From Antedon mediterranea (lineage: Eukaryota > Echinodermata > Crinoidea > Comatulida > Antedonidae): DNA of 64,000 nucleotides. Under the pieces are notes generated by a model. That model was not told the origin of the DNA. It did not search any database and worked only from the letters and a program-made list of their open reading frames with translations. The position numbers and the translations under genes were made by a program. Positions 20,863-34,400 of this stretch are shown here, piece after piece (positions within the stretch are counted from its first letter, which is position 1; each line of letters begins with the position of its first letter). The stretch spans positions 10,970,501 to 11,034,500 of the forward strand of contig NC_092672.1 of the NCBI RefSeq assembly GCF_964355755.1. The letters are read 5' to 3'.

Positions 20863-23800
20863 CTATTCACAACAGTGGCTGTGTGAGCTAGTACACCGGG
20901 GTAACCCCCTACTTGCCTCAAAAGATGTACTATGTAAAGTGCACTATGAAGTAGTGTTCTTATTCATGGTTAGAGAGGTATTAAAATCAAACTCTAATTG
21001 GAAGAGAAATGAACAATTTTCAAATTACCTCATTGCCCACAGTTCCCTCTCTCAGTGATTGGGGTCGAAGGGCATCCTTAAGGTCAATGTTTGTTGCCAT
21101 TGGCAACATAGATGGACGACTGTTTTCCCAACCAGCCAAGCAATGCTGTATTAATAAAAAGAAAGAAAGATTAAAAAATAACCGATCAGCAGTGCAGATC
21201 CTGTTCCCCACCACATATTGATTTTTTAGTGGGTCATTTTCCCCCTCACTTTCCAACAGCAAAATCATTAAATTGTTGAAATGAAATAGACAGTAAGAGT
21301 AGACCTATGACGTATCGTTTGTTTTAATTTCAGAAAACACAGTATCTAAGAAGAATAGATTTTGCGTGAATATAACCAGTGGCACATCAGGACCAATTGA
21401 AAAAACCAATGGAAAATTTCACGAAAGGTCAATAACACTGTGTTGTACAATACAGTTGAAACTCTCATAAGAGGAAAACCCTCAGGTCTGGAAAAAGTAT
21501 CCAATTACAGAAGGTGCTGCACATGGGAGGTTCGCTTAATAGAGGGCCACATTTTTTAGCGAGCATATGACTAATAATATTCCATGCATAGCAAGGCATC
21601 TCAATTTTTATGGCATTGCAATTTGTTTATATTATTTACATCATTAACATAATATTGGTTAAAATAAAAAATAATTGTTCCAGATTCTTGATTCAATCAG
21701 TTGGTTCAGAAAATTTTTGTATATGTTTAAATAAAAAAACACTTCTCGGATGCCTCATTGATCCATAACATTTGATCTTACCTGTGAAAGACCTAATGTA
21801 TCCGTTGCATCAAAACTACGTCGTCTGTGAGGGCGCAATTTATATGGTGAGCGTAAGGTTGATCTTGGAATGCTAACTCTAAGAAGAAAAGGGAAGTATT
21901 GTATGTTGGTAATGCTAATATCTGTTAAAATTATGATATTAATTATCTCTTTTCACATTTGCATAAAATGTTACAACTTGTAACCAGGTTTGATCTCTCT
22001 ATTTATTAGATTACACGTTTTCAAACACGCACATACGCGAACTGTAAGAAATTTCTGGAGAAAGCCTGCTATTTTATCACTATGATTTGTCAGTTTAATA
22101 CAGGGCAATACATGAACACACACTAACAATTCAGAACAAAAGAAACAGGCCTCTCGTCGGTGTGTTTCTTTTCAGAGATTTCACAGGTGTCCCTTGGCAA
22201 ATATCAGGAGATTTTTTTACAAACTTGGTTACAATTTGATACTTTTTGCAGGTGTGAAAAGGGTACAAGCCTGCGCCTCTTATAAATTACTAATGACAAG
22301 TTACAGTTTGAATAATTCATTTTTTGTGATTGGTCAAATCACTTGTGGATCCAAGTGGGAACTAAGTTTTATTATTATGAATACCTTATATAAGATGGTG
22401 ATCCTCTCTTGACTTCAGCTGTGCGGGATTCATGGCATATTGGACAAGTGCTCTCTCCTTGTTGGTTGCCATGCACAGGCACAACAAACAGACGGTCATT
22501 TAGAGTATAATTATGCAAACCTTAACAGTAGAAAGAAACCCACACATTATTAAATACTTGCAGTTTAACATACAGAATATGTGTACAGTAATTGGAAAAA
22601 TATATACTGAAGGAATATAGCAATAAATGAATTTAATCATTTAAAATTATGAAAAGGCAACAACGTGAAGAGGACAATTAAATAGACAAAATTAAGCTAT
22701 ATAAAATAAAATTGCATTGTAAAAAGACAATTTATTCATTCAGAGAATTAAATTAATAAACAATATACACAAAAGTCAGATTTCTCTATAGTAATTGTAA
22801 TAATAATAAAATTACTTAATTATTCATCATCATCATTTAATTATTAGAACAATAACAGCAGTGTGAGTGAGGCAATAAAATGTAATACTATAAATCTACT
22901 CTCTCTAATCTGTTACTTAGTATCTCATTCACTGTCCAGTATTAACTTCCTATAAAGTTCAGTGTAATACCTACTGCCTAATTCCTAGATCTGAAACTCA
23001 TAAACAAAACACCTGGGTGAAGATTTTGTGGTTAAATGCAGCATCACTTCACCTAGCAGGACTCTGGAGTTTGCACACACCAAGGCATCAACACTGGTGT
23101 TTGTTCCAGAGACCAAAACATAGGTGGGGGGGGGGGGGGGTTGGTTGGTTGTTGAATATCTAAGTTCACTCTGTATTGTACATTCTCGAAAGGTACCGAT
23201 CTTTAAACGCCAGTGTTATTTTGGGTCAGGAGGTCTTCCTCGACCGAATGTTTATTTATTCATATGGATACATAGTGTGTACAAGATGTATTGTCCCCAA
23301 AAACATGAAAAATAAAGATTAATTAAATCAGACTTTGGATAGGTTATTTTGTAGTTTCAATAAAGTTAATCAATTTCGTAGAAAAAAAATAAAAAAAAAA
23401 TTATTTTTTAACCTATAAGATGACAAAATAATGGTTAAATTCAACCAAAACCCCACTCGCTGGCATCCAATTTGACAATTTTGTGACATGAAAATGGCAT
23501 ATTAAAAAAAGAATGTTTTAAGAATTATTTTTTCACGAGAATACATCTTTAAGGGGTTTTTTGTGCAAAACTTGTAGATTGATTTGAATTGGATATCTAC
23601 AGTATTTGAGTTCTGGTTGATGTGAATGGTACTAGGGATTAGAAGACACTTTAGTGTGTGAAAGGGGTTTATTATTAGTAAGTAGTACGACCTACATTGG
23701 TGTGTGTCTGTTGGATGTGTGATTGTTGGAGTTGGCAATCCTGGAATCGTTGCAGATGACGATCTGTTAAAAAAATACATGGGAAGTTGAACGACTTTTA

Positions 23801-25825
23801 AAATCTTACAAAAAAAAACGCTAAAATATAAAACCATTTTTTATTGTTACAAAAGAGGGCAGACTTGTAATTATCTCACATCTGTACTTCGACTTGAGTT
23901 AATATAATCTTCAGATCAACTATATTTTAAACAATATTACATCTCAACCGAAGGACGAGGCAATGAAAATAAAGCATTTTGTCTGTGGATACAAACTATA
24001 TGACAGACTCGAACACATGTCTCTCAAATGCTTGTCCAATCACTTACCATTATACCACATCACTCTATGTAAAGTTTATATACAGCAACTAATATTCTTT
24101 ATGGTCTCCCTCCCAACCAAGTTTTATATATTAGACCAAATGATGACATCAGACAAGAATGGGTGTTTCAACGTGGGATTGCTGTAAACATTTGCTTGGA
24201 CAAAAATGAAAGTTTGTTAGGTAAAAATAAATTATTAAAACAATACCTGTCCTCTATTTGTCTATAAACACAATCTTCTCTGTTGACTCTGCGAAAATCC
24301 TTCAACTCATCAAAAAAAGCATCTGATCTCTCCGAAATGGTATCTTCTGCATCAAGCAAACCAGCTATCCAATCATAGCCCAGCAACGGTTGGACTCTTC
24401 CACTTTGATCAAGGAGGGATTGACCTGGAGAAGCATCATGCAAGCGAAAACTAACACGGTTCGGTGTCTAAAAAAAGAGGATCACAATTTTAGTATGTAT
24501 GAATGTTAAAAAAGTATTGCATAACATTATTTTTAAAAAAATTAACAATCACAAGCAACTGATTGAAAACCAATTAACAATTATGTTGATGATTTTTTTG
24601 TAACAAGGCCAAAAACCAAAATTGTAAGAAAGAAAAATCTTGCTAAATATTGTAGAAAATTGGTGATCTAACAACTTACCTTTTTTGTTTTGTGACCAGG
24701 CAATAGTATAGACCTTGGGCCTTGTGTCACAGCTTCAGTTCTAACTGGTTTAGGCCGGTTGTTACCAGTATGATCAAGTTGTGCTGTATAGGAATTGTTC
24801 ATAGAATTAGACAACCTTCTTCGCTTCTTCATTTCATTATGGTAATCTAATCGCAGCGCTTCTGAATGAAAGTGTGGGCTACGAGAAAGTCGTAATGATC
24901 TTCTCGGTACAGCAGTATCTTTTTTTTCTACTGAAGAGGAAGATATCTTTTTATTTGGGCTATTTTTAGATCTTATGATTGATTTAGGAGTAGACGTATG
25001 ATGGTGCCACGTAGAACTAGATGTGTTACTGGTTCTTAAAGGCGTAGGGTATGGCCTTTTAGGTCTACGATTTCCACTACCAAAAACCAAATCCTCATTT
25101 TCTTTGATCGTTGAATGTCTTGATAAAATGTTATCTGATTTTCTGAACTTCAGACCAGTTGAATCCAGTTTATGATGGTCAGGAGACTGATTTAAAGTAG
25201 TTCTATCTGGTTTATACTGGTTTGGTATCTTAGTAGTGGTTTCCATTTTATCTCTAGTCCTAGAATGGCCCCTGGACCTGCACGGTGTGGATGTTTTATG
25301 GTTTCTCATAATAACTTGCTCAGATCTCTTATTCTCAAACATTTTCTTGCGTTTTGCACTTGAGCTTTCAGCACTAAAAAAAAGATATTTATAGTAAAAC
25401 TAGTTAAAATGTTTGAAATGTAAACTCAACACTATTTTAAAGTCAATTTTTATCTTTAATAAGATAAAGAAAAAAAGTGGCAAAAAACAGGTTGACTTGT
25501 CACAATAGTTATTAGAATTTGGTAAAATTCATTTAAATTTTATGATTAATTTAAAAAAACACATCATCAACATTGACCAAGCTAGTATAGATAGTAAATT
25601 GATTAGCCAACACATTAATATAAAGAAAAACATTTTAAAATGCTTTTCATCTTGAAATTACTTTTCTTGTTGTCGTCTGCTTCTTTTAGAAGTTGCTTTT
25701 TGTACATTATCTGTAAACTTTGACCTCAACATATTCTGTCTGCTTTGTAGTTGTTGCATTAGGTCTTGGTAGTCATTCCGTAACCCTGTAAGGTCTTCAG
25801 CGTTTGACGCAACATGTTTGTGCAT
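20863..25825 (-). CDS. MIIP: Migration and invasion inhibitory protein homologue (8 exons)
   Basis: Vertebrate MIIP (IIp45) binds IGFBP2 and restrains cell migration. Exons on the minus strand: 25825-25662, 25373-24680, 24467-24247, 23763-23696, 22520-22385, 21878-21782, 21145-21029, 20916-20863. Phases agree; total 516 residues, against about 388 in human. The diagnostic block is PLLGYDWIAGLLD followed by FFDELKDFRRVNREDC. Others are GPRSIL, a Cys pair region (DTHQCLHNYTLNDRLF..TCPICHESR), VSIPRS..HRRRSFDATDTLGL and HCLAGWE. Exon 2 encodes a long basic, Ser-rich region that accounts for the extra length. The start ATG follows an in-frame TAA and an acceptor near 25839, so a 5' UTR intron is likely. 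The last 54-bp exon is the weakest part; read-through at 21028 would instead stop after NEVI. Confidence 0.9.
21883..22384. other. MIIP intron, no feature seen
   Basis: Intron between the 22520-22385 and 21878-21782 exons. I see only AT-rich sequence. Confidence 0.5.
23280..23552. mobile_element. TTAAAGAT-type MITE, copy 2 (in a MIIP intron)
   Basis: Reverse orientation relative to copy 1. The left end is AAGATGTATTGTCCCCAAAAA and the right end ATACATCTTTAA. Shares GATTAATTAAATCAGACTTT and the TAAATTCAACCA block with the other copies. It lies between the exons at 22520 and 23696. A poly-G run lies nearby at about 23127-23140. Confidence 0.75.
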
Positions 25826-26987
25826 ATTGTGTTATGCCTAACAAAACAAACAATAGATATTTAACATAAATAAAATTGGATTAAAAGTCTCAAAAGACCA
25901 CTCTAATCACTACACTAATTGTCATAAAAGACGCACTGGGCGTTTCATAGAAATTATCGGCGGCTCAACCCTCAACTTGTCGCCGGCCCAACCGGTCATA
26001 TGCCAAATAAGACTAGTGCTAGGCTAGTAGTAAAAACAGGTGCGAAACGGAACTAGCGCCGTAAGTAGGCCTAGCTAGTAGGCTAGAACTAGGCCGAGGC
26101 CAGGCCAGGGCCTAGCCTAGTAGTAGTAGGCTGGGGAGTACTGGCTAGCCTAACTTGTTGCGAAAATATAGAAATAATAAACTTAAAGTACTAGCTAGCA
26201 CTCTTGGCTAGGCCTGTGTTTAATGTCAACTATTTTCCTAGACTGTCTCTAGGCCTAGGTTAATATATGCATGTGATGACCTAAAAACTAAAAAAAAATA
26301 TTACGATTTTCAAAATTCTTCCCCGCGCCGCCACGGTTCTCTTCTATCTCTCTCTCTCTCTCTATCCCAAATTACAACACAACATAAACAAAAGACTGGA
26401 TTGGCTTTCTTGTGTGGGATGGTGCATTTTATTTTAGGTGTATAGAATCCATTAAATATTACAAGAACATTATATGAAAGAGATATGACATTAGAAAATA
26501 CACTTTTATACATTAATAATCAAAATTGCATATTATTTATTACAATAACTAGCTATAGATATTATTGATATTAATTTAAGTAAGGAATTCTCCATTTTTT
26601 AACCTTTTAAATGTACAGAACGGTGTATGTATGACTTTCGTCCACATCACACACAAGAAGGCCACACGACGAATTACAGCCTAGCCTAGCAATATACATT
26701 ATATTATACTAGGCCTATATCAAGTGATTAGTTAATTACTCATAAAGCCCTATTCAATAATTAAATTAGGTTATTCTATCTTTGGCGTTAGGCTAGTTAA
26801 GTGGCCTAGCCCCGGGCTTAGCTTGACTTAACTAGTATTATTAGTAGTAGGCCTAGCCCTACTAGCAGTGTAGTTGGCTAGAGAGCTATCTTACTCTCTC
26901 TAGCACCGCCGACGTCCGCACCCACCCAAAAACGGACAAAACAACCAGTTAGTACAGTATAATAATACAACCAACAAGAGGGATCTC
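25826..26987. promoter_or_regulatory. Divergent MIIP / XXYLT1 promoter region
   Basis: 1.16 kb separates the two start codons, which face away from each other. The segments 26010-26260 and 26670-26890 are dense in TAGGCCTA, CTAGCC and GGCCTAG words. A (CT)n tract lies at about 26341-26363. No TATA box was identified. A shared bidirectional promoter is inference from the arrangement. Confidence 0.5.
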
Positions 26988-28878
26988 ATGCGTCGTGGTA
27001 CTGGTGAACCGGCCAATAAGTCTAGGCCACAACTCAACAAGGAGAAAGAAGATAAGACAGACAAGAACATGCAGTTTGTTAACAACTCTCGAACACGTCG
27101 TAGTAGACCTAAATCACATGATAACAATTTGTTGGTAAATGTACTACGATGGAAGTTACTTCGTATTTTAATTTTACTGATTGTTGTGTTTATGATATTT
27201 TATGGTATATTTGTTCACACTGGCCCAACAAATTCAAAAGAAATTCATGGGAATGATCGTTTCCTTCCCAATGAGCCAATCAGCTTTGTACACGGAGATC
27301 ACATGGACGTCATACACATAGAGCATAACGTTGGACAAGGCAAAGCTCATGGAATTCAAGAAAATCAGCTACCCAAAGTGCAACAACAAGTACCTCCAAA
27401 TCCAGCACTACATTTCAATCAAGGACAACGTCTACCCAATCAGAATCAATTCATTGCTATCAATGATGTTCCTGGCAATCAAAACCAGAAGATTCAACAA
27501 CAACCTCAAAATGCTGCAAAAGATAGCACTGGAACCGGTGAATATCCATACCATGTGATTCAGAGTTTGACCAACACCGATAAGAGGCCGTACCTTAAGA
27601 CCCGCTTTGAAGAGTGCATGATTTCGATACTTGAGAAGTCATCCGTTAATCTGCATTTCTTCTTTGTAGTGGATACACCCAGCAAGCAAGCTATTCTCGA
27701 CATAATGCAAGATATTACAAATAAGAAAATTGCTCATTCTAAAGTTCAGGTACTGTATTAAGGGTCTTTCACACTTGTTCCACATATCGATTGCGCATGA
27801 AACTTTGATGTTCAATTTGCCGAAACCGTGCAGGAACAGGGGTGAAAGACCCTTTTTAAGGAGTTTCTCCTGAAACACGTAAACCTTATAAACATTATGT
27901 CCACATGCAAGGTCTATACACTGTTTTAATTGATAATCATAAATTTCTAAGTGCGATATATGTTGCTAAATTTTCGTTGTCAAAAACACAAATTACACTT
28001 TCATATAAATATCCATAATTTTCTTTACAAATATTATTTAGTTTCCAAATTTAATGTTCATTTGGTATCCTTCGTTTAACAGTGGTTTGATCACAGAAAA
28101 CTGCCAGAATTTATATCATGCTGCAGTAAAAAATGTATTGTATTATTTTTATAATTGAATTTTTGGATGATAATGAATGCAACTTTATTTATTACAGTTT
28201 AACTTTCTGGACATTGATGAACTTGCAAAAGAGCTTGCACCAATGGTGTCGATGCTGCAGCAACACGTTAGTGGAGGTCATCCCTACTACAAAGACGCCA
28301 TCTTCTTTTTGTCTATTGCCATCCATCAACATGTTATGCCTGAGTACGTCCATCGTCTTGTCATGCTCGACACCGATCTTATTTTTAAAACCGACATAAA
28401 ACAATTATTTGCTTACTTTGACCTTTTTAAAGGAAACAACGTAATAGGAATTGCGCATGAGCAGCAACCGGTGTATCGCCATCTGTTCTCATTATACCGG
28501 TCACAGAATCGTGGAACACTTGTTGGCAATCCACCTCCAAATGGTTTAACCGGATTCAACAGTGGCGTTTTACTTTTGGACTTGGACCGTATGCGGCGGA
28601 ACACCCTTTACCATAAATACTTAGATGGTACAAATTTGAAGTTATTAACAGAGAAATACCATTTCAAAGGTCATTTAGGAGATCAAGATTTCTTCTCGCT
28701 GCTTAGTCTTGAGCATCCAGACTTGTTCCATGTCTTGCCTTGTAGCTGGAACAGGCAGTTGTGTGTATGGTGGCGTGATAAAGGCTACATTGATATCTTT
28801 GACCAGTATTTCAGTTGCCCTGGGAAAATTGATATTTTTCATGGCAATTGTAATACACCCATTCCAAAAACACCTTGA
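26988..28878 (+). CDS. XXYLT1: Xyloside xylosyltransferase 1 (2 exons)
   Basis: ER type II membrane enzyme that adds the second, alpha-1,3-linked xylose to O-glucose-xylose glycans on EGF repeats such as those of Notch. Exons 26988-27749 and 28198-28878; 480 residues. A TM anchor spans about residues 56-77, followed by a Gln- and Asn-rich stem. The GT8 domain carries a DxD metal motif (MLDTD, D312 and D314). Conserved blocks include QPVYRH, GFNSGVLLLDL, YHFKGHLGDQDFF, WNRQLCVWWRD and the C-terminal HGNCNTPIP. These match the XXYLT1 family closely. The stem is longer and more polar than in vertebrates. M1 (26988) is used here; M28 is an alternative start that keeps the anchor. Confidence 0.95.
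27762..27856. mobile_element. Tiny palindromic element in the XXYLT1 intron
   Basis: GGGTCTTTCACACTTGTTCC near the left end is inverted as GGAACAGGGGTGAAAGACCC at the right, with three mismatches, about 95 bp in all. It begins about 12 bases after the exon 1 donor. Confidence 0.65.
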
Positions 28879-29424
28879 ATATATTATATGTGAAAGAAAG
28901 GTTGTTTTTGTCAGTTAATAGGGAGCTTTCCATTTGACCTTTGACTTATGATGTCATAGTAATTCAATGTGTGCATGCGACCGCAAATTCTATTGAGCCT
29001 TTATTGGATGCATTGTCAAATCTATTTTAGTGGACACCCACTTGAAACAATGCAACATTTCCATTTTTAAGCCCTTAAAACTCTTGAGTCCTGGGTCCTA
29101 CTGTAGGTCGTAGCCTATAGCTCTCTAATAATTACTGTATAAACCAACAGAGCTTTTAATTGTTGGTTTAGGTTTCACTGCACCACTTATTTATTGACGT
29201 CCAGTGTAAAATGGAAGACTGGTTCAATTTACATTAATTAATGTATTATTATGCAATGTTTTACCGTATTATCATTTGTTTTATTCAAAATTTCAGCAAA
29301 TTAATGATAGTTAATAATTTTGTTGAAATGTAGTTTAAACCATAAAATAAATGTCGGAATATATACTAGTGTCCAGTCAGCTCAAATCACCCAACCAATA
29401 TATTTTTCTATTTTAGCAATTAAA

Positions 29425-29530
29425 CCTTCTGTAGTAATAATAATAATTTATTTGGAGATTACACGTTTACAACAGTGGCACTCGACCAAATGGAAGGTGC
29501 ATCCAAAAGAAATGTACAAAAAAAAAAAAA
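29425..29530 (+). mobile_element. Retroelement tail-like fragment
   Basis: (AAT)n followed by TTTATTTGGAGATTACACGT and a poly(A)-like run at about 29518-29532. It resembles the other simple-repeat-bounded fragments at 13681 and 51560. Boundaries are uncertain. Confidence 0.35.
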
Positions 29531-30173
29531 ACAACATGATAAAGAAAATAACAATTAGGCCTACAATAAAAAGTCAACATAGGTCAAAATGTCAAAACAA
29601 TTCAACTACAGTAACTACAATACCATTGATAATTAACACTACAGCAGCAGGAAACCCACTGACACCTAAAAATACAAAATTACAAGAAATAGTGTAGTGT
29701 AAGTGACAGTACTTTGTATAGATTGTATTTAAAACAATTAACAAATGTCTGCCCATGTCTTTATGGAAGATTGTTCACATAATATGGATGTTCAACTGAA
29801 ATAATTTCCTTTACCGAATATAGTTCAGGACAATTAATATGAAACGGTAATGAGGACAAAATCTATGTTCTAATGTGCAAAAAAGAATTGCATATTTACA
29901 CAAGTCTACCTTGTTCCTACAGTTTAACTTTTTTTGTTAATACTTATTCGTGTACTACTTAATATATCTAATACATTCCAATTTTTAAATATTTATTGAT
30001 ATAGAATATAATAGAATAATGAGTTTTTAGTTGTATGTAGAATTTGTTTAACTATGTATAGTTTATAGGGGATACTGTTAAATTAGAATAGCTATAATAA
30101 AGCTGGGTGTGGTACTCGACCCATTCGCACTTGGCTCATGTCAATTACAACTCTGAGAATAGTATAATATGTA

Positions 30174-30332
30174 TTAAGCTCGTCTACACTATCAAACTTT
30201 ATGAAAAAAAAATGTGATGTGCCTATATATGGACATGTCATATCACTACCATAATTTGGGTATATCACTACCATATTTGGGCACATCACACTTTTTTTGT
30301 CAAACTAGTTTGATAGTGTAAACAGGGCTTAA
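30174..30332. mobile_element. Palindromic TTAA MITE, copy B
   Basis: Bounded by TTAA at 30174-30177 and 30329-30332. Left arm GTCTACACTATCAAACTTTA, right arm TAGTTTGATAGTGTAAACAG. The inner ATCACTACCATATTTGGG segment is duplicated. Confidence 0.9.
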
Positions 30333-31462
30333 ATAAATAAAACCTGAAATAAAATCATGGATTTTCAATTAACCAACATGAAAGAGTGCCAAATTTTAAA
30401 AATGGTCAGACCATTCTTTGTTTTTTTTTTTTTGTCAGTGACTTAAATTCTCTATTCGTTTTGCATTGTGGTTGAGGGAGTTGCACTATATTTAGGTAGG
30501 GTGGTGATTGTATATATTTTATACTGTTAAAATCAAGAATAATATTTTGTTTCAATATAATAAGGCTGAATATAATAATCTGTGTAGTACTACTAAATAA
30601 ATTTACTTGTCAACATTATTTTGTGTATTTTATTTATTTTTTTGAAAATGACAATTTATATAGAGTCAGATTTTCTCTTTTAAAAAACAAACAAACGTAT
30701 TAAACCAACTAAAAGCAGCAAGTTTTAATAGATAAATTTATTATTAACGTTTAAATCATGGTCATGTGATCTACAGTAGGTGACATTAATTACCTTGAAT
30801 GAAAATATTTCAGCAAATTATTAAAAGGACCAATTTTAAATTCCTCAACGTTAGGCGAGCTTCCACTGTATTAACACTATGTCAAGCCATATATTTACCA
30901 AGAGTGACTCTGTTTGTTGCATGGCCCTAGGAAATGTTTTAAAAGATTCTTATCATAAAAAACAAGTTTCCATAGTTTGTAGCCTGGCATTCAAACTGCT
31001 GTGTTTAAAAAAAAACATCTATTTTATTGGCTTTTGTGGCATAAAAAATGAATGCATTCTGCATTATGTAAAACCTGCATTGTTATGTATAAAAGAACAT
31101 ATTTTATTAGCTTTTAAGGGGAAATTTGCATATGAATGACTTATGTAAAACTGCCCTGATATACAGGTAAATTCTGAAGTCACAATGTTACTGTATCCTT
31201 TATACAAATATTAGGAACTTAAAATAAAGTCGCTTTATTATTAGGGACATTAACTTATGAGTACATATCGACTCTTTTGTAAGCAAACTTGAACATTTGC
31301 CAGATTCTAGAACATTATTTGTGGAAAACCCTTTATCAAGTTTAAGAGATGTTATAGTGTACAGTAAACTGAAAAATCCCTAATGTCTGCCTGCCGCTAT
31401 CAGAATTCATTTACACAATTACTGTACAATGGAACTTCCAATTGTATTCATTTATGTATTAA

Positions 31463-34400
31463 CTATCCTTCATAGAATTTAGGCAATTTGTCTCCCAGTA
31501 TTTGTGAACGTTCTACGCCGTCTTTTGAAATGCAAGCTAGACGAACAATTCCACCACTTGACCCATCTCTGAACATCGCAAGAGCCAATGCTGTACATAG
31601 ATAAAAAACAGACAATTTATCTATAGAAAGACTTCATAAACTTGTTTTAATTTATTCCTCCAGTGAACAATTAAATGTAAAACAGATAAAAAAGATGATT
31701 ATATAATAAGGCTTGAAAAAAAATGAAAATTTGTTTTGTTCACCCAAACATAGTGTTTAATCATTGCTTTAACTGATTTTTTAATCACAAATCACATTCA
31801 TATATTCTTGCTGACAAACTGAAATCGTAAAACATATATTTTTCTAATACATATATTCTGACAGTGCTATGCCTTAAATTGTTTACTTTTTTTGTTAAAT
31901 CTTTCCTTTTAATAAAGAATTAATTGCTATATGGTAGTACTCACCATTGGACACAAATTTCAAACACTCTTCTTTGGTCATATTCTCCTTGTATGTGGCG
32001 TCAACGTGACCATAGATGTATGTGCTACCGGAACCACCGATGCTAAACGGTTGTCGTACCATCATACCGCCCAGTGGTACAGTGTAAACCTGGAAAAAAT
32101 AAAGCAAAGCAATTGCAGATGAATGCTAAACGGTTTAGTATATCATCGTACCGGGGTACAGTAAAAACTGGGAAATTCAGAATACCATAACCAATGGCAT
32201 ATATAATGTCACCACACCATACATTAGTATATATATAATAAAGGAATACGTTCCAATGCTAAATGGTTGCTGTAAAAAATGCATTACAGTACAGCGGGTA
32301 CAATATAAACCGAAGAAGAAAAACACCATTCTGTAGTACTTATTAAACCACCAGTTGAATATGCCTACCATTTCAGTTCCAGTACCATAATACTATATAC
32401 TGTAATGAGTAAATAAATAACTTATGGTGCATGGAAGCAACCCATATTGTTGGCAATCTCAGAACTAAGAGACATTCTTTTTAAGTGAGAAATTGTCTTA
32501 GTTTTCTCCCGTATGGTCATTGTCGGGGTACTCCAACTCAGATGTAATAATTAGCTTTCTGATTATCAAAGATGACAAGGTCTGAAGCTCTGTCAACACT
32601 ATCAAACTAGTTTTAAACAATAAAATGTGATGTGCCCAAATATGGTAGTTATATGACATCATTGTCACATTTTTTTGTCACATAAATTTTGATAGTGTAG
32701 AACTTTAACGTTTTCAACTAACTAAAATGGTCACCTTCCACAGTCACACCGCTTTTAATTTATTTATGTTGAATGGTGCATAAGGCCTAAAAAAAAAAAA
32801 AAGTTTGTTTGCTGTCATCCGCCGCCCCTAATTTCGCCAAAAATTTGGGGCGGAGATAAGAAAAAAGTTTCATTTTTACGTTGAGGGCGCTTTAAAAAAA
32901 AAAGTTTTTTAAGAGTTTTTTTGGCCGAAAAGGTGTAAATCGAGTGTGCGAGGATGAAACAATTAAAATAATAACGTACCGTATATTTCGGTGTATAAGT
33001 CGCACTTTTGACACGCAAATTTAACCTCTAAATTAAGGGTTCGTCTTACATACCGAACATAAATGCCTCACCTCACAGATTGTACATATCGTCACCACCT
33101 CGTTGGCTAGGCCAGGGCTTTTTAAGGTATTATTAGGCCTAGTAGTAGTAGTACTAAAGAGTAGGCCTAGCTACAGCGTACTAACGTAACAGCAACCTGC
33201 TTCTGCCTAGTTTTCAAGGCATTTTAGCGTGATGTTGTACTATATGATGAAAAGATTCGCGTACAATTAACAGAGAAATTAACATTAAAAAAAACTTTTT
33301 TCCACCCGCCCCCCCCACCTAAAAAAAAACAAAACTTGACAGCAAACAAACAATTTTTTTGTTAGGCCTAATGTTGATGTGTGTGGAAAAATCAGACAGA
33401 AACAGAGCAATAGCTTTAGCATACCTGGCCCCCATTTTCTTCATCCCAACCTGCAACAATAATTCCAGCTAGTAACTGCTCTCGGTAGTCATAACACAAT
33501 TTTTGGAACAGTGTGGCAGCGGTCTTTACAAGTGGCGGACTTCCCGACTCAATACTGTAAGAAAATAATTATATAAAAAAATTGTAATACTGTAGTAATA
33601 CATTTATTTAAAATTTTAAAAAAGATATATTATTTAATATTATACATGAAACATGCTGAACTTTTTGCAATTTTTTTTTTTGCAAAAAATGTTTAAACTC
33701 AAGTTTATCTTAATCTTACTATGCTGTCGGAATCACCTTAAACATTTTTCTATCAAGTCAATTAAGGACTTACGGAAGTTAGAAAAGCTCTTGAAAAAAG
33801 CAGCAGCTAATATAAACTACTTAAAATATATTATTTGATATATTTATTCGTTTAGTAGTAAGTAATTTGGTAAAAATTGGTTTTCAATATATAAAAGAAA
33901 ATTAAATTCATCCATAAAATCATTTCAGGAAATACTGCTGAAGTCTATCAATATGTAGACACAAATTTTATTAGACTTTGGTGGTGAGAATATTGAAATA
34001 TAGAAAAAAAACCTTTTTGTTATATGTACACAAAGTTTTGTTGCAGCTGCCATGAATATTAGCAACTATAGATGTGATGTAAATAGATGAGAAAAAAAAT
34101 ATTGGGAGAGACTTTATAAAGCCAACCCATAGAGAATTATGTTTACTGTACAATTTCAGAACATAGAGGGTGATATAATCCAAATTTAGAGGTGTTATCT
34201 TAACAAATCTTGGGCATTAGCATAAATTTATAGATTGGCACCAGGCAATTTAAATATGCCGATAATGTGTTTTGTTTCACCTTAGGGCCCAGTAGTAAAG
34301 CCTAAATTGTAAATGTCCTGGTTCTGTCTTTTCACTAACCTGTGGAAGTCTAAGTGATAAGATGCAATGTCTGCCACGGCCTGAGTATCTGCTGCTGAGC

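Larger units (their letters stand above)
28879..31462. other. Spacer between the convergent ends of XXYLT1 and PSMB6
   Basis: Holds the two 3' UTRs. A possible XXYLT1 poly(A) signal is AATAAA near 29346. A PSMB6 signal is AATAAA (read on the minus strand) near 31231-31236. A LINE- or SINE-like tail lies near 29425-29530 and palindromic TTAA copy B at 30174-30332. No supported gene. Confidence 0.5.

Noticed and set aside
20718-20921. 67-residue minus-strand frame overlapping the MIIP 3' end
   Set aside because: It crosses the inverted repeat and the minisatellite and starts from an ATG in another frame from MIIP. Best explained as read-through of repeats.
29320-29697. 125-residue plus-strand frame downstream of XXYLT1
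   Set aside because: Covers a poly(A)-like tract and simple repeats (poly-Lys and poly-Thr translation). It is a retroelement tail and not a gene.
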